From positions 1 through 59,482 of the forward strand of contig DASUWK010000024.1 of NCBI GenBank assembly GCA_036378435.1: DNA of 59,482 nucleotides, read 5' to 3'. The notes under the pieces were generated by a model. It saw nothing but the letters and a program-made list of their open reading frames with translations, did not search any database and was not told the origin of the DNA. The translations under genes and the position numbers were made by a program. This stretch comes from DASUWK01 sp036378435. GTDB lineage: Bacteria > Chloroflexota > Dormibacteria > Dormibacterales > Dormibacteraceae. Of this stretch, positions 40,916 to 49,480 are shown piece by piece (position 1 is the stretch's first letter; each line of letters starts with the position of its first letter).

Positions 40916-42469
40916 ATGACTGATACAGAGACCAACGATTCACAGCTGGATCTACTTGCCACCCATGCCTTGCGGCAGCCTGAAAAGGCGGCCCTGATCA
41001 GGGGCGACGAGGTCGTCACCTTCAAGCAGCTCGACGAGCGGGCGACGCGCGCCGCCAACGCACTGCTCGCGCTCGGAATCCAGCCCGGGGACCGCGCCGC
41101 CGGCATGGGCTTCAACTCCGTGGAAGGAGCGGTACTCGGCAGCGGCCTGCGGCGGGCCGGCGGCATCGGAGTCCCCGTCAATTACCGTCTGCGCGGCGAG
41201 GAGCTCGCTTACGTTCTGAACGACTCCGGCGCACGCGTCATCTGGGCGGGCCCCGAGCACGTGCCCGTCGTCGAGGAGGCTCGCTCGCGAGTCGAAGGCG
41301 ACCGCAGCTTCGTCGCCCTGGCCGGTGACGCGCCGCCGGGCTGGCTGCGCTATTCGGAGCTGCTGGCGCAGGCCGGCACGAACAAGCCGGACGTGCCGCT
41401 GGCGGGCATCGGCGCCTCGATGATCTACACGTCGGGCACCACCGGCCATCCCAAGGGCGCCTTCCGCCCGACGGGTGCGCCTCTCGAGGCCGTGCTCGAC
41501 ATCATCGGGATCTTCGGCCTGACGCAGGACGAGGTCCACCTGCTGTGCGGCCCCGGCTACCACAGCGCCGTCAACTTCTTCTCCTCGCTCAACGGGCTGC
41601 TGGGCGGCACGGTGGTCATCCAGCGCAAGTTCGACGCTCGCGAGGCGCTCGAGCTGATCGCCAAGCACCGCGTCACCAACACGTTCATGGCTCCGACGCT
41701 GCTGCAGCGGCTGACGGACGTGCCCGCCGAGGAGCGCGAGCGGCTCGATCTGACGTCGCTGCGCGCGATCATCCTCGGCGCCGCTCCGTGCCCATATGCG
41801 CTCAAGGAGCGGGCGGTCGCCGCTTTTGGACCGGTGCTGTGGGAGTTCTACGGCGCCACCGAGACAGGCGTGAACCTGGTGCTGCGGCCCGAGGACCAGC
41901 TGCGCAAGCCCGGCTCGTGCGGCAAGCCGGCGCCGAAGCACGAGATCAAGCTGCTCGACGACGACGGACGCGAGGTGCCCGACGGCGAGCCGGGAACGCT
42001 ATGGGTCCGCAACGAGGTCCTGGCGGAGTACTACAACCGCCCGGACGCGACGGCCGCGAGCACCCGCGAGGACGGCTTCTTCACGGTCGGCGACGTGGCC
42101 TACCGCGACGACGAGGGCTACTACTTCATCTGCGACCGCAAGATCGACATGATCATCTCGGGCGGCGTCAACATCTATCCGGCCGAGATCGAAGCCGTCC
42201 TCCACGCGCATCCCGCGGTTCTCGACGCCGCTGTGGTCGGCGTGCCGGACGACGAATGGGGCGAATCAGTCAAGGCGGTGGTCATGCGCCGCCCCGGCAT
42301 GGACGTCGACGAGGCCGAGCTGATCGGCTTCTGTGCCGAGCGGCTGGCGGGCTACAAGAAGCCGCGTACGGTCGACTTCGTCGACGACCTGCCCCGCGAC
42401 GCCGCGGGCAAGCTCCTCAAGAGGCTGATCCGCGCTCCTTATTGGGAAGGAGCCGGCCGAACCATCTGA
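40916..42469 (+). CDS. Acyl-CoA synthetase/AMP-dependent ligase
   Basis: The 517-residue product has the P-loop-like MIYTSGTTGHPKG, the FYGATETG motif, the adenylate-binding GDVAYRDDEGYYF block, the hinge DRKIDMIISGGVNIYP and the C-terminal Lys in DAAGKLLKRLI. The family activates fatty or aromatic acids to acyl-CoA via an acyl-AMP. Chain length is unpredictable; the neighbouring patatins and MMPL transporter suggest lipids. The last 53 nt overlap the convergent histidine kinase gene. Confidence 0.93.
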   Translation: MTDTETNDSQLDLLATHALRQPEKAALIRGDEVVTFKQLDERATRAANALLALGIQPGDRAAGMGFNSVEGAVLGSGLRRAGGIGVPVNYRLRGEELAYVLNDSGARVIWAGPEHVPVVEEARSRVEGDRSFVALAGDAPPGWLRYSELLAQAGTNKPDVPLAGIGASMIYTSGTTGHPKGAFRPTGAPLEAVLDIIGIFGLTQDEVHLLCGPGYHSAVNFFSSLNGLLGGTVVIQRKFDAREALELIAKHRVTNTFMAPTLLQRLTDVPAEERERLDLTSLRAIILGAAPCPYALKERAVAAFGPVLWEFYGATETGVNLVLRPEDQLRKPGSCGKPAPKHEIKLLDDDGREVPDGEPGTLWVRNEVLAEYYNRPDATAASTREDGFFTVGDVAYRDDEGYYFICDRKIDMIISGGVNIYPAEIEAVLHAHPAVLDAAVVGVPDDEWGESVKAVVMRRPGMDVDEAELIGFCAERLAGYKKPRTVDFVDDLPRDAAGKLLKRLIRAPYWEGAGRTI

Positions 42470-43727
42470 GCGCGCGGTCGGCCGGATTGTCGGCCGGGCG
42501 GGCCGGGTCGGCCGTTCCGTCCTCATGGTGCAGCGGCAGGCTGAGGGTGAACGTGCTGCCCTGGCCGGGCTCTGAGATCGCGGTGAGGTCGCCACCGTGG
42601 CGGCGCGCGACCTCCCGGCCGAGGTAGAGGCCGAGGCCGACGCCCGGGACGTGACTGTTCTCCTCGGTCACCAGCCGGCCGAAGCGGCTGAACAGCTTGC
42701 CCATCTGGTCGGGTGGAATGCCGTGCCCGTGATCCTCGACGGCGACCCTGGCGGTCGCCTCGTAGTCGCTGCTCACGCGGACTTTGACCGTCGCCGGCGT
42801 CGCGGAGTACTTCAGCGCGTTGTCGACCAGGTTGTGTAGCACCTGCTCGATGCGCTTCTCGTCGATGTCGACGAACACGGGGTCCAAAGGCGCCTCCACC
42901 TCAACGTGGTGGCCGCTGCCTTCGATGATCTCAGCCGGCAGCGCGTTCTGGACGACCCGGCGAAGGTCGGCCGGGTGCCGCTGCACGTCCGGGTGCCCGG
43001 CGTCGAGCCGAGCCGTCTCGAGCATCTGCTCGACCAGCATCTCCATGCGCGCCAGCTGGTTCTGGACGATCGGCATGCGGCCAGCGAACTCCTTCGGCAG
43101 CTGACCGAAGTGACCCTCGCGCGCGGTGGACATGTACCCCTTGAGCACCGTCAGCGGCCCGCGGAGCTCGTGCGAGGCCAGGTTAAGAAAGTCGGTCTTG
43201 GTCCGCTCCAGGGATGCCGCCTCCAGCGCCTCGCGCCGGTGCCGCATCGCCATCAGCCAGAGCCCTAGGGAGACCAGGAGCAACCCGCCCAGCAGCGACA
43301 GGACGGCGGACTCGGTCGCGTTGCCGCTGTCTGCCTGCGGGAACAAGGTGGCCGGGTTGAAGATCGCGGGCGGCGGCGCCGCCGGCTGGTAGGCGCCTGG
43401 CGTGGGCGGCGGGGCGACGGTCGTATTCGCCGCGCTGGCGGTGGTCGACCCGCTGCTGAAGGCGCTGAGAATGCCGCTCGAGCCAAAGCCGCTGCTCGAG
43501 GAGCCCTGGCCTCCGCCGTGAGTCTTGCCGGAGCCCTGGCCGCCGGTCGAGGGCGGCGCCGGTGACGGGGATGGGCTGGGCTGGGGAAGGATGGGCGGCA
43601 GCGAGGGCAGCGGCAGCGGGCTCGGCAATGCCAGCGGCAGCGGCGACGGCAGCAGTGACGCCGGTGCGGCCGCGGGTGCGATCGCCAAGAGCAGTCCCGC
43701 CCAGACCCCCACCACGAGGCCGGTCAT
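42417..43727 (-). CDS. Membrane sensor histidine kinase
   Basis: The 436-residue product has a signal or first membrane span (1-24), a long extracytoplasmic region that is Pro/Ser-rich then Gly/Ser-rich (about 25-140), a second span (141-161), a HisKA domain with phospho-acceptor His186 (LASHELRGPL), and a HATPase domain with the N-box LHNLVDNALKY, VEDHGHGIP and GVGLGLYLGREVARRHGG. No folded sensor domain is recognisable outside, so it may sense through the linker or the membrane. The gene starts one base after the Smr gene stop. No output regulator is adjacent. Confidence 0.92.
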   Translation of the reverse strand: MTGLVVGVWAGLLLAIAPAAAPASLLPSPLPLALPSPLPLPSLPPILPQPSPSPSPAPPSTGGQGSGKTHGGGQGSSSSGFGSSGILSAFSSGSTTASAANTTVAPPPTPGAYQPAAPPPAIFNPATLFPQADSGNATESAVLSLLGGLLLVSLGLWLMAMRHRREALEAASLERTKTDFLNLASHELRGPLTVLKGYMSTAREGHFGQLPKEFAGRMPIVQNQLARMEMLVEQMLETARLDAGHPDVQRHPADLRRVVQNALPAEIIEGSGHHVEVEAPLDPVFVDIDEKRIEQVLHNLVDNALKYSATPATVKVRVSSDYEATARVAVEDHGHGIPPDQMGKLFSRFGRLVTEENSHVPGVGLGLYLGREVARRHGGDLTAISEPGQGSTFTLSLPLHHEDGTADPARPADNPADRALRWFGRLLPNKERGSAS

Positions 43728-43728
43728 T

Positions 43729-44064
43729 TTAGTGGCGCCGCCGGGGAGTGGATCGCCATTGCTCTGAACGCGCCGCCGGGTTCGGCTTCAGCTTGAGAAC
43801 CAGCGATGAGGACTTCGGCCAGGTGTGCTGGCGGTCGGCCCAGGCGTCGAAGCGGCCGATGTCAGCGAGGCGGCGGAGCTCCCACTTGATACGCCCGCGG
43901 CCTTCTTCCACCGGGTCCTGGACGTCGGCTGCGCCGTGCAGCAGCTCGACCTCGTCGTATCCGTTGCGATAAGCGTCTTCCACGCGCGCGACCGCCAGGT
44001 CGACGGCCGAGAGGACGTCATAGCCGTGCAGGTCGACGGTGAGGCGGCGGGCCGGCCTGGGCAC
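43729..44064 (-). CDS. Small Smr-domain-like protein
   Basis: The product is about 111 residues from the GTG at 44064. It starts with VDLHGYDVLSAVDLAV and continues to VELLHGAADV, matching the LDLHGxx and HGxG blocks of the Smr (MutS2 C-terminal) domain, though the usual second Gly is changed to Ala-Ala. Smr domains bind or nick DNA or RNA. A TATACT box 7 nt before the GTG supports this start; a longer form from 44133 is possible. It is directly upstream of the histidine kinase and probably cotranscribed. Confidence 0.7.
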   Translation of the reverse strand: MPRPARRLTVDLHGYDVLSAVDLAVARVEDAYRNGYDEVELLHGAADVQDPVEEGRGRIKWELRRLADIGRFDAWADRQHTWPKSSSLVLKLKPNPAARSEQWRSTPRRRH

Positions 44065-44071
44065 GGGCCGG

Positions 44072-44077
44072 AGTATA
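44072..44077 (-). promoter_or_regulatory. -10 box of the Smr-histidine kinase transcript
   Basis: TATACT on the minus strand lies 7 nt before the GTG at 44064. The candidate -35 region is poor. A leaderless mRNA is likely. Confidence 0.5.
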
Positions 44078-44131
44078 GGTGCGCCTCCCGCGATCTCGGA
44101 CCCATTACGTGAGTGGTTCTTTAAGCGCCTC

Positions 44132-45202
44132 ATGGCTACAATCGGCCAAGGTCTTAACCGAGTGGCAGTTCGCGTTCAAGCAACGTCCACGCAAGCGTCT
44201 TCGGGGGCCGCCCAACAGGGCCGTCTCCGCCGCTCCGGCGGTGGGGAAGGTCCCGCTTCGAGATTCCGCCTCGTCCTGTCGGCCGGCGGCACGATGGGCG
44301 CCTACTGGATGATCGGGGCACTCCAGGCGCTCGACGAGGCGGGCCTCGATCCCCGCTCGGCCGAGGTCATCGTCGGCACGTCCGCCGGCGCGGCGCTCGG
44401 GGCGATCCTCGCCTGCGGCCATCACCCGTGGCTGCCGAACGAGGGCCGGCGAGCGCCACTGTTCGACATCGGACCGGCCACCGAGACCGACGGCGGCCGC
44501 TGGCGCGATGTGCGGCCGCCTCTTCGTCTCCTCCGCGGTGGCCTGTTGCCGCCATACGACGTCGGCATCCCGGCCCTCTTCGGCGGCCTGATGCCGGGGG
44601 GCCGGTTCCTGACCGACCACATAGAGCGCCTGATCTGGCACAGCGTCGACACCGCCCCGGGGCCGATCCACCGCGGGCTCAAGGTGGTGGCGGTCGACCG
44701 CCAGAGCGGCCGCCGGATGGTTTTCGGGAGCCGGCCCGCCGAGCGGCTGCCCTACGCCGTGGCGGCGTCGTGCGCGATCCCGAGCTGGTTTGCGCCGGTC
44801 CGCATCGGCAGCCGCACCTACATCGACGGGGGCGTGCACAGCGTGTTCAACCTCGACCTCGCCCTGGAGGGGCGCCTGGCGCCGGTCATCGTCCTGAGCG
44901 CCTTGAGCGGCTCCGTGCCCCTCTCCTTCGGCCCGGGCTGGCTCGCGATGCGGGTCTTCCGGGGCACCGTCGGCGTACAGCTCGGGCGAGCGGTCGGCAG
45001 CGCGCGGCGCGCCGGGTTCCCGGTCGACGTGATCGAGCCGGGATCCGACGAGACCCTCGCCATGGGGCGCGACCTCATGAACAGCGAGGACGCCGAGCTG
45101 GCCTACCGAATCGGCTTGATCAGGACCCGGCAGCGCTTACGCAGCGCGCGCTGGCAGGAGCGCCTGGGCCGCCTGACTCTCGCGGAAACCGCGGCTAGCT
45201 AG
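44132..45202 (+). CDS. Patatin-like phospholipase, second copy
   Basis: The product is about 356 residues. After a basic N-terminal segment of some 45 residues come FRLVLSAGGTMGAYWMIGAL, the elbow VGTSAGAALG with the nucleophile Ser, and YIDGGVHSVFN with the Asp. It differs in the oxyanion loop from the patatin at 37792 (SAGGTMGA rather than EGGGMRGI), so it is not a recent duplicate. A GTG at 44161 behind a TACAAT box (44136-44141) is an alternative start. It probably hydrolyses lipid acyl esters. Confidence 0.87.
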   Translation: MATIGQGLNRVAVRVQATSTQASSGAAQQGRLRRSGGGEGPASRFRLVLSAGGTMGAYWMIGALQALDEAGLDPRSAEVIVGTSAGAALGAILACGHHPWLPNEGRRAPLFDIGPATETDGGRWRDVRPPLRLLRGGLLPPYDVGIPALFGGLMPGGRFLTDHIERLIWHSVDTAPGPIHRGLKVVAVDRQSGRRMVFGSRPAERLPYAVAASCAIPSWFAPVRIGSRTYIDGGVHSVFNLDLALEGRLAPVIVLSALSGSVPLSFGPGWLAMRVFRGTVGVQLGRAVGSARRAGFPVDVIEPGSDETLAMGRDLMNSEDAELAYRIGLIRTRQRLRSARWQERLGRLTLAETAAS

Positions 45203-45212
45203 AAGGAGCGGC

Positions 45213-45566
45213 TTAGCCGCCCAGGCGCTGCCAGTGCGCGGTGTCGAGGTAGAGGCGGGCGCGCGACACCATGCCGTCGCGGGTCTTGAGGACGAGGCAG
45301 CCCATGCTCTCGGTGTCGGCGCCGGAGCTCTCCCACTCCACGACCGCGAAGTTGTCGCCGCTCAGCACCTCGCGCGCCGCCAGGGTCAGGTCCGGGACCC
45401 GCCGCTCCAGCTCGTTGAAGAAGTCGGTCAGCCCCTGCCTGCCGTAGAACACCATGCCGGGCGGAAAGAAGAGCTGGATGTCCTCGAGCGCCAGCTTGTC
45501 CAGCTGCTTGCGGTCGCGGTCGTTGATGGCCTGGACTGTCGCCAGCGCCAAGTCTTCAGGCTGCAC
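45213..45566 (-). CDS. SnoaL-like/NTF2-fold protein
   Basis: The 117-residue product matches the SnoaL-like polyketide-cyclase fold: the opening helix ATVQAINDRDRKQLDKLALEDI, FFPPG, YGRQGLTDFFNEL, a VVEWESSG strand and a final strand. Members are isomerases, hydrolases or binding proteins, and the small pocket suggests a hydrophobic ligand. The reaction is unknown. The GTG start lies 6 nt behind TATGAT, divergent from the MMPL transporter gene. Confidence 0.82.
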   Translation of the reverse strand: MQPEDLALATVQAINDRDRKQLDKLALEDIQLFFPPGMVFYGRQGLTDFFNELERRVPDLTLAAREVLSGDNFAVVEWESSGADTESMGCLVLKTRDGMVSRARLYLDTAHWQRLGG

Positions 45567-45572
45567 CTCCCC

Positions 45573-45580
45573 ATCATATT
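45573..45580. promoter_or_regulatory. Shared divergent -10 element
   Basis: ATCATATT is the only AT-rich stretch in the 17-bp gap. On the minus strand it gives TATGAT, 6 nt before the SnoaL-like GTG. On the plus strand CATATT is 3 nt before the MMPL GTG. The two promoters overlap completely. Confidence 0.4.
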
Positions 45581-45583
45581 GGC

Positions 45584-47713
45584 GTGCATGGCCGCAGCCG
45601 CCTAGCCGCGGCTTGGGGCGGATTCGTGGCGCGCCATCGCTGGTGGTTCGCCGCCGGCTGGGTGGTCGCGTTCGCCGCCCTCGGCTGGTTCTCGCTGCGC
45701 ACCGCCTCCGAGCTCTCGCCGTCCGGATTCGAGACCGACACCCAGGCCAGCCGCACCGCCCAGGTGATCGAGCAGCACTTCCCGCTGCGGCAGGGGCCGG
45801 TGGTGATCGTGGTCCTCCGCGGCGCCAACCAAGATCAGGTGGACGCGTGGAGGCTGCGCCTCCGGCAGCTGGCCGATCCGCGAACCACGAACGTCTTCGC
45901 GTTCGGGGAGCCCGGCATGCCCGACACGATGATCGAGGTCACGTCGGCGCTGACGCCCGACCACTTCACGGGCCTCGCCGCGAGCGTCAAGAAGATCAAC
46001 GTCCCAGGCCCCGGCCGCGCTTACGTCGGCGGCCTCGCGGCGGTGTACGACACCTTCCTGCAGGACTCGCAGCAGGACTTGCAGAGCAGCGAGCGCGCCT
46101 CGCTGCCGCTGGCCGTCGTCCTGCTCCTGCTCGTTTTCGGAGGCGTGGTCGCGGCCGGGCTGCCCGTCCTGACCGGGGCGGCAACCGTCAGCGTGGCCGT
46201 AGCGCTGCTCGGCTTCGTCACCCGCGTGCACACCGTGTCCGTCTTCGCCCTGGACGTGACCTCTGTGGTGGGGCTCGGACTCGGAATCGATTACTCGCTG
46301 CTCGTGGTCAGCCGCTTTCGCGAGGAGCGCGCAGCCGGACGGCCTGTGGAGGAGGCGGTGGCGGAGACGGTCGGCACGGCGGGGCTGGCGACCGTGATCT
46401 CCGGCGGCACCGTGATGATCGGCTTCGGCTCTCTGCTGCTGGCCCGCCTCAACGTGCTCTGGTCGATGGGGCTGGGAGGCGCCCTCGTGGTGGGCGTCTC
46501 GGTGCTGGCCTCGTTGAGCTTGATCCCGGCTCTGCTCGCGATCTTCGGCGGCCGGATCGACGCCCTGGCGCTGCCGCTGGTCCGGCCTCGTGTCGGCGGC
46601 GGCCGCTTCTGGCACCTGCTGGCCGGCAATGTCATGCGGCGGCCGGTGCTCTACATCGCCGCGGTGCTCGTGGTGGTGGTCCTGCTGGCCGCGCCGGCCC
46701 GCTCGCTGCGCCCAGGGGTTGTCGGTCCCGAATCGCTGCCGCCGGACGACCCGGCGTCGGTGGCCATGCGGCTGTCCCAGACCGAGTTCGGCATGCCGGC
46801 CCACTATCCGATCGAGGTCCTGGTGCGGGGCATCGGCTCCGTAGCGCAGGCGGCGGCCTTCCAGCCGGCGGTGCAGCAGGCGGCCGGCCAGCAGCATGTG
46901 CTCGGCATAGCGAACCTCCCTCCCGAGCCGCCGATCCGCGACCAGTACCTGCAGCCGCCGTATGCGCTCTACGACGTCACGCCGCCGGCGCCGCCCAACA
47001 CCGACGCCACCGACTCCTTCCTGACCCGCCTCAACAGCTGGCAGTGGCCGTCCGGCATGACGGTGCAGGTCACCGGCGAGGCTGCGGGCTACAAAGACTT
47101 TCTCGACGTTCTCTTCGGCGACTTTCCACGCATCGCGGCGGCGGTGGTGGGTCTGACCCTGCTGCTGCTCGGACTGGCCTTCCGGTCAGTCGCGCTGCCG
47201 CTGAAGGCGGTGATCATGAACCTGCTCTCAGTGGGCGCCGCGATGGGCGTGCTCACCTGGGTGTTCCAGGAAGGCCACCTGGCGAGCACCCTCAACTTCC
47301 AGGCGGTGGGTTTTGTCGACGCGACGATCCCGATCATCATCTTCGCCGCGCTCTTCGGCCTCTCGATGGACTACGAGGTGTTCCTTCTGAGCCGCATTCG
47401 CGAGGAGTACGTCATCGGCCGGCGGTCGAATGAAGGCGCGGTGGCCGTCGGCATGGCTCGCACCGGACGCATCATCACCAGCGCCGCGCTGATCATGGTC
47501 GTGGTCATCGGCACACTCGCGTTCTCACATCTCGCGCTGGACAAGGAGCTCGGCGTCACATTCGCGGTGGCGGTGCTCCTCGACGCGACGCTGATTCGAC
47601 TGCTGCTGGTACCCGCGATGATGCGCGTGATGGGGTCTGTGAACTGGTGGCCCGGCGCGCGCGGCCGGCAGAGCGGCGCTGAGCGCGAGGCCGCGGTGGC
47701 CGCGGGGGTCTAA
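45584..47713 (+). CDS. MMPL-family transporter (RND superfamily)
   Basis: The 709-residue product has two halves, each with one N-terminal span, a large extracytoplasmic loop and five spans. The first half has GLGLGIDYSLLVVSRFREE and the second LFGLSMDYEVFLLSRIREE, the paired charged-Asp-Tyr motifs of span 4 and 10 that carry protons in MmpL proteins. It probably exports a lipid or other hydrophobic compound using the proton gradient. It is somewhat shorter than mycobacterial MmpLs (about 950) and matches the compact actinobacterial type. The neighbouring lipid enzymes fit a lipid-export role. Confidence 0.93.
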   Translation: MHGRSRLAAAWGGFVARHRWWFAAGWVVAFAALGWFSLRTASELSPSGFETDTQASRTAQVIEQHFPLRQGPVVIVVLRGANQDQVDAWRLRLRQLADPRTTNVFAFGEPGMPDTMIEVTSALTPDHFTGLAASVKKINVPGPGRAYVGGLAAVYDTFLQDSQQDLQSSERASLPLAVVLLLLVFGGVVAAGLPVLTGAATVSVAVALLGFVTRVHTVSVFALDVTSVVGLGLGIDYSLLVVSRFREERAAGRPVEEAVAETVGTAGLATVISGGTVMIGFGSLLLARLNVLWSMGLGGALVVGVSVLASLSLIPALLAIFGGRIDALALPLVRPRVGGGRFWHLLAGNVMRRPVLYIAAVLVVVVLLAAPARSLRPGVVGPESLPPDDPASVAMRLSQTEFGMPAHYPIEVLVRGIGSVAQAAAFQPAVQQAAGQQHVLGIANLPPEPPIRDQYLQPPYALYDVTPPAPPNTDATDSFLTRLNSWQWPSGMTVQVTGEAAGYKDFLDVLFGDFPRIAAAVVGLTLLLLGLAFRSVALPLKAVIMNLLSVGAAMGVLTWVFQEGHLASTLNFQAVGFVDATIPIIIFAALFGLSMDYEVFLLSRIREEYVIGRRSNEGAVAVGMARTGRIITSAALIMVVVIGTLAFSHLALDKELGVTFAVAVLLDATLIRLLLVPAMMRVMGSVNWWPGARGRQSGAEREAAVAAGV

Positions 47714-47833
47714 GCGGCCCGCGGCATACCCCGAGCCCTTTCGATTGGGCTTGATTGGCCCCGCGGCCAGCCGCGGGCCTCTTGGCGAGGTCAGTGACTC
47801 GCCGGCGTCGCTACATCTCGGGGAAAGGACAGT

Positions 47834-49468
47834 CTAGGAGGCCTTTCGGCGCGACAGTGCCGCCGCGATGGCGCGTGGCAGCGGAGCGCGCTCCAGCTCC
47901 TCCAGCGTGAGCGGCAGCGGCAGCCGCCAGTTGGGCCGCTCGTCGATCGTGCCCGGCAGGTTGGGCCGCTCGACCATGCCGGTAGCGTCCTCGAGCGTCG
48001 CCGTGATCAGCCGCGACGGAGCCTCGGCCAGCGCCTCGTACGTCTGCAGCGTCACGTCGGCGACATCTGCCTCGGCCGGAGAGCGCGTCAGCCGCTGCAG
48101 GCGGGCGCGCATCGGCCCCGCTCCGGCATCTGCGCCCGACCAGGCGCCGGCGATGGTCGGCAGGTCGTGCGTCGTCACCGCCGCCAGCGCCGGTGACGGG
48201 TACCATTCGGGCCGGCGATCCTCGAACCACAGCACGCGGTAGGAGAGCACGCCCCGCCGTCTCAGCTCTCGCCGTACCCAGGGCTCGACCGTGCCGAGAT
48301 CCTCGCCGACGACGAACGCTCCCGCGCGCGACGCCTCCAGGACCAAGATCGCGAGCAGGTCGCGCCATGGATAGCGCACGTAGGCGCCGTCGCCCGGCTC
48401 GGCGCCGGGAGGAATCCACCAGAGCCGGAAGAGGCCCATGACGTGGTCGATCCGAACGCCGCGCCCATGGCGAAAGGCCGCCCGCAGCGTCTTGATGAAG
48501 GGCTCGTACAACGCATCGCGGAGCTTCCAGGGGTCGAACGGTGGGAGGGCCCAGTCCTGGCCGGCGGTCGCGAACTCGTCCGGCGGCGCGCCGATGCGAA
48601 CCTCGCTCGCGAAGACGTCGCGCCAGGCCCTGGCGTCTGCACCGTCCGGGTCGACGCCGACGGCGAGGTCGTGGATCAATCCGATCTCGCGCGCCGCCGC
48701 CTCCAGCTGGACGTCCAGCCGCCACTGCAGCCAGGCGTGAAACTCGGCGGAGCGCCCGTCAAGGGCGGCGCAGTACCCCGCGAAGCTCTCGAGTTCGGCG
48801 CCTTCAGACCGGCGATACGCCTCAAATGCGTGGCTGCCGCGGACGTCGCGGAAGGCGGCCTCGAGCGCCGCCAGCTTCAGGTCGAAGGCCCGGTCCCGGT
48901 CGATCACCGGTCCGAGGTGCGCCCGCTGGCCGGGCACCGCCAGGTACAGCGGATTTCGATAGAGACGGCTGGTCGGGTAGTACGGGCTCGGCTGCTGCGG
49001 TTTCCCCGGCGCGACCGCGTGGAGCGGGCTCAGCAGCAGGACCGACGCGCCCAGCCGCGCAGACCAGCGCCCCAGCCGCCGGAGGTCGTCGAGGTCCCCG
49101 AGCTCGCACGATCTCTGTGAGCGCAGCGCGTAGAGCTGGACCGCCCAGCCCCAGCCGAACGCCGGCTGCGGCGCGCTCGGCGGCGCCACGATGAGGAGCC
49201 GCTCGCCGAGCCGGTGGTACCCCGGCGGCACCGAGTCGGGCAGGGGTCCGTCCACCCGGACGCTGCCGCCGCCCTCGAGCCGGACCTCGCCGCGCAGGCG
49301 GGTGCGGTCGCCCTGGAACACCGACAGCACAGGCGATCTCGGCGGCGCCTCGCTCTCCGCACCGAGTGCCTGCAGCACGGCTTCGACGGCGGCGGGTGAA
49401 GCCTCGCGCAGCTCCTGGCGCCAGTCGCGATAGACGGGCTGGACACCCCAGTTCCGTACTCTGTGCAA
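47834..49468 (-). CDS. malQ: 4-alpha-glucanotransferase
   Basis: The product is about 544 residues from the TTG at 49468. It starts with the MalQ-type VQPVYRDWRQELREAS. GH77 motifs are present: SPYYPTSRLYRNPLYL, the nucleophile region VRIDHVMGLFRLWWIP, the acid/base VVGEDLGTVEPWV and TTHDLPTIAG. MalQ rearranges maltodextrins and provides substrate for the TreY/TreZ pathway encoded divergently. A longer frame to 49516 overlaps treY. The TTG start is inferred from the lack of better codons between the genes. Confidence 0.9.
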   Translation of the reverse strand: MHRVRNWGVQPVYRDWRQELREASPAAVEAVLQALGAESEAPPRSPVLSVFQGDRTRLRGEVRLEGGGSVRVDGPLPDSVPPGYHRLGERLLIVAPPSAPQPAFGWGWAVQLYALRSQRSCELGDLDDLRRLGRWSARLGASVLLLSPLHAVAPGKPQQPSPYYPTSRLYRNPLYLAVPGQRAHLGPVIDRDRAFDLKLAALEAAFRDVRGSHAFEAYRRSEGAELESFAGYCAALDGRSAEFHAWLQWRLDVQLEAAAREIGLIHDLAVGVDPDGADARAWRDVFASEVRIGAPPDEFATAGQDWALPPFDPWKLRDALYEPFIKTLRAAFRHGRGVRIDHVMGLFRLWWIPPGAEPGDGAYVRYPWRDLLAILVLEASRAGAFVVGEDLGTVEPWVRRELRRRGVLSYRVLWFEDRRPEWYPSPALAAVTTHDLPTIAGAWSGADAGAGPMRARLQRLTRSPAEADVADVTLQTYEALAEAPSRLITATLEDATGMVERPNLPGTIDERPNWRLPLPLTLEELERAPLPRAIAAALSRRKAS

Positions 49469-49480
49469 GGCAACTGCAGC

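Noticed and set aside
47714..47833. GC-rich inverted repeats between MMPL and malQ as a terminator
   Set aside because: Several GC arms can pair (around GGCCCGCGGC and GCCGCGGGCC), but no T-run follows on either strand, so an intrinsic terminator cannot be claimed.
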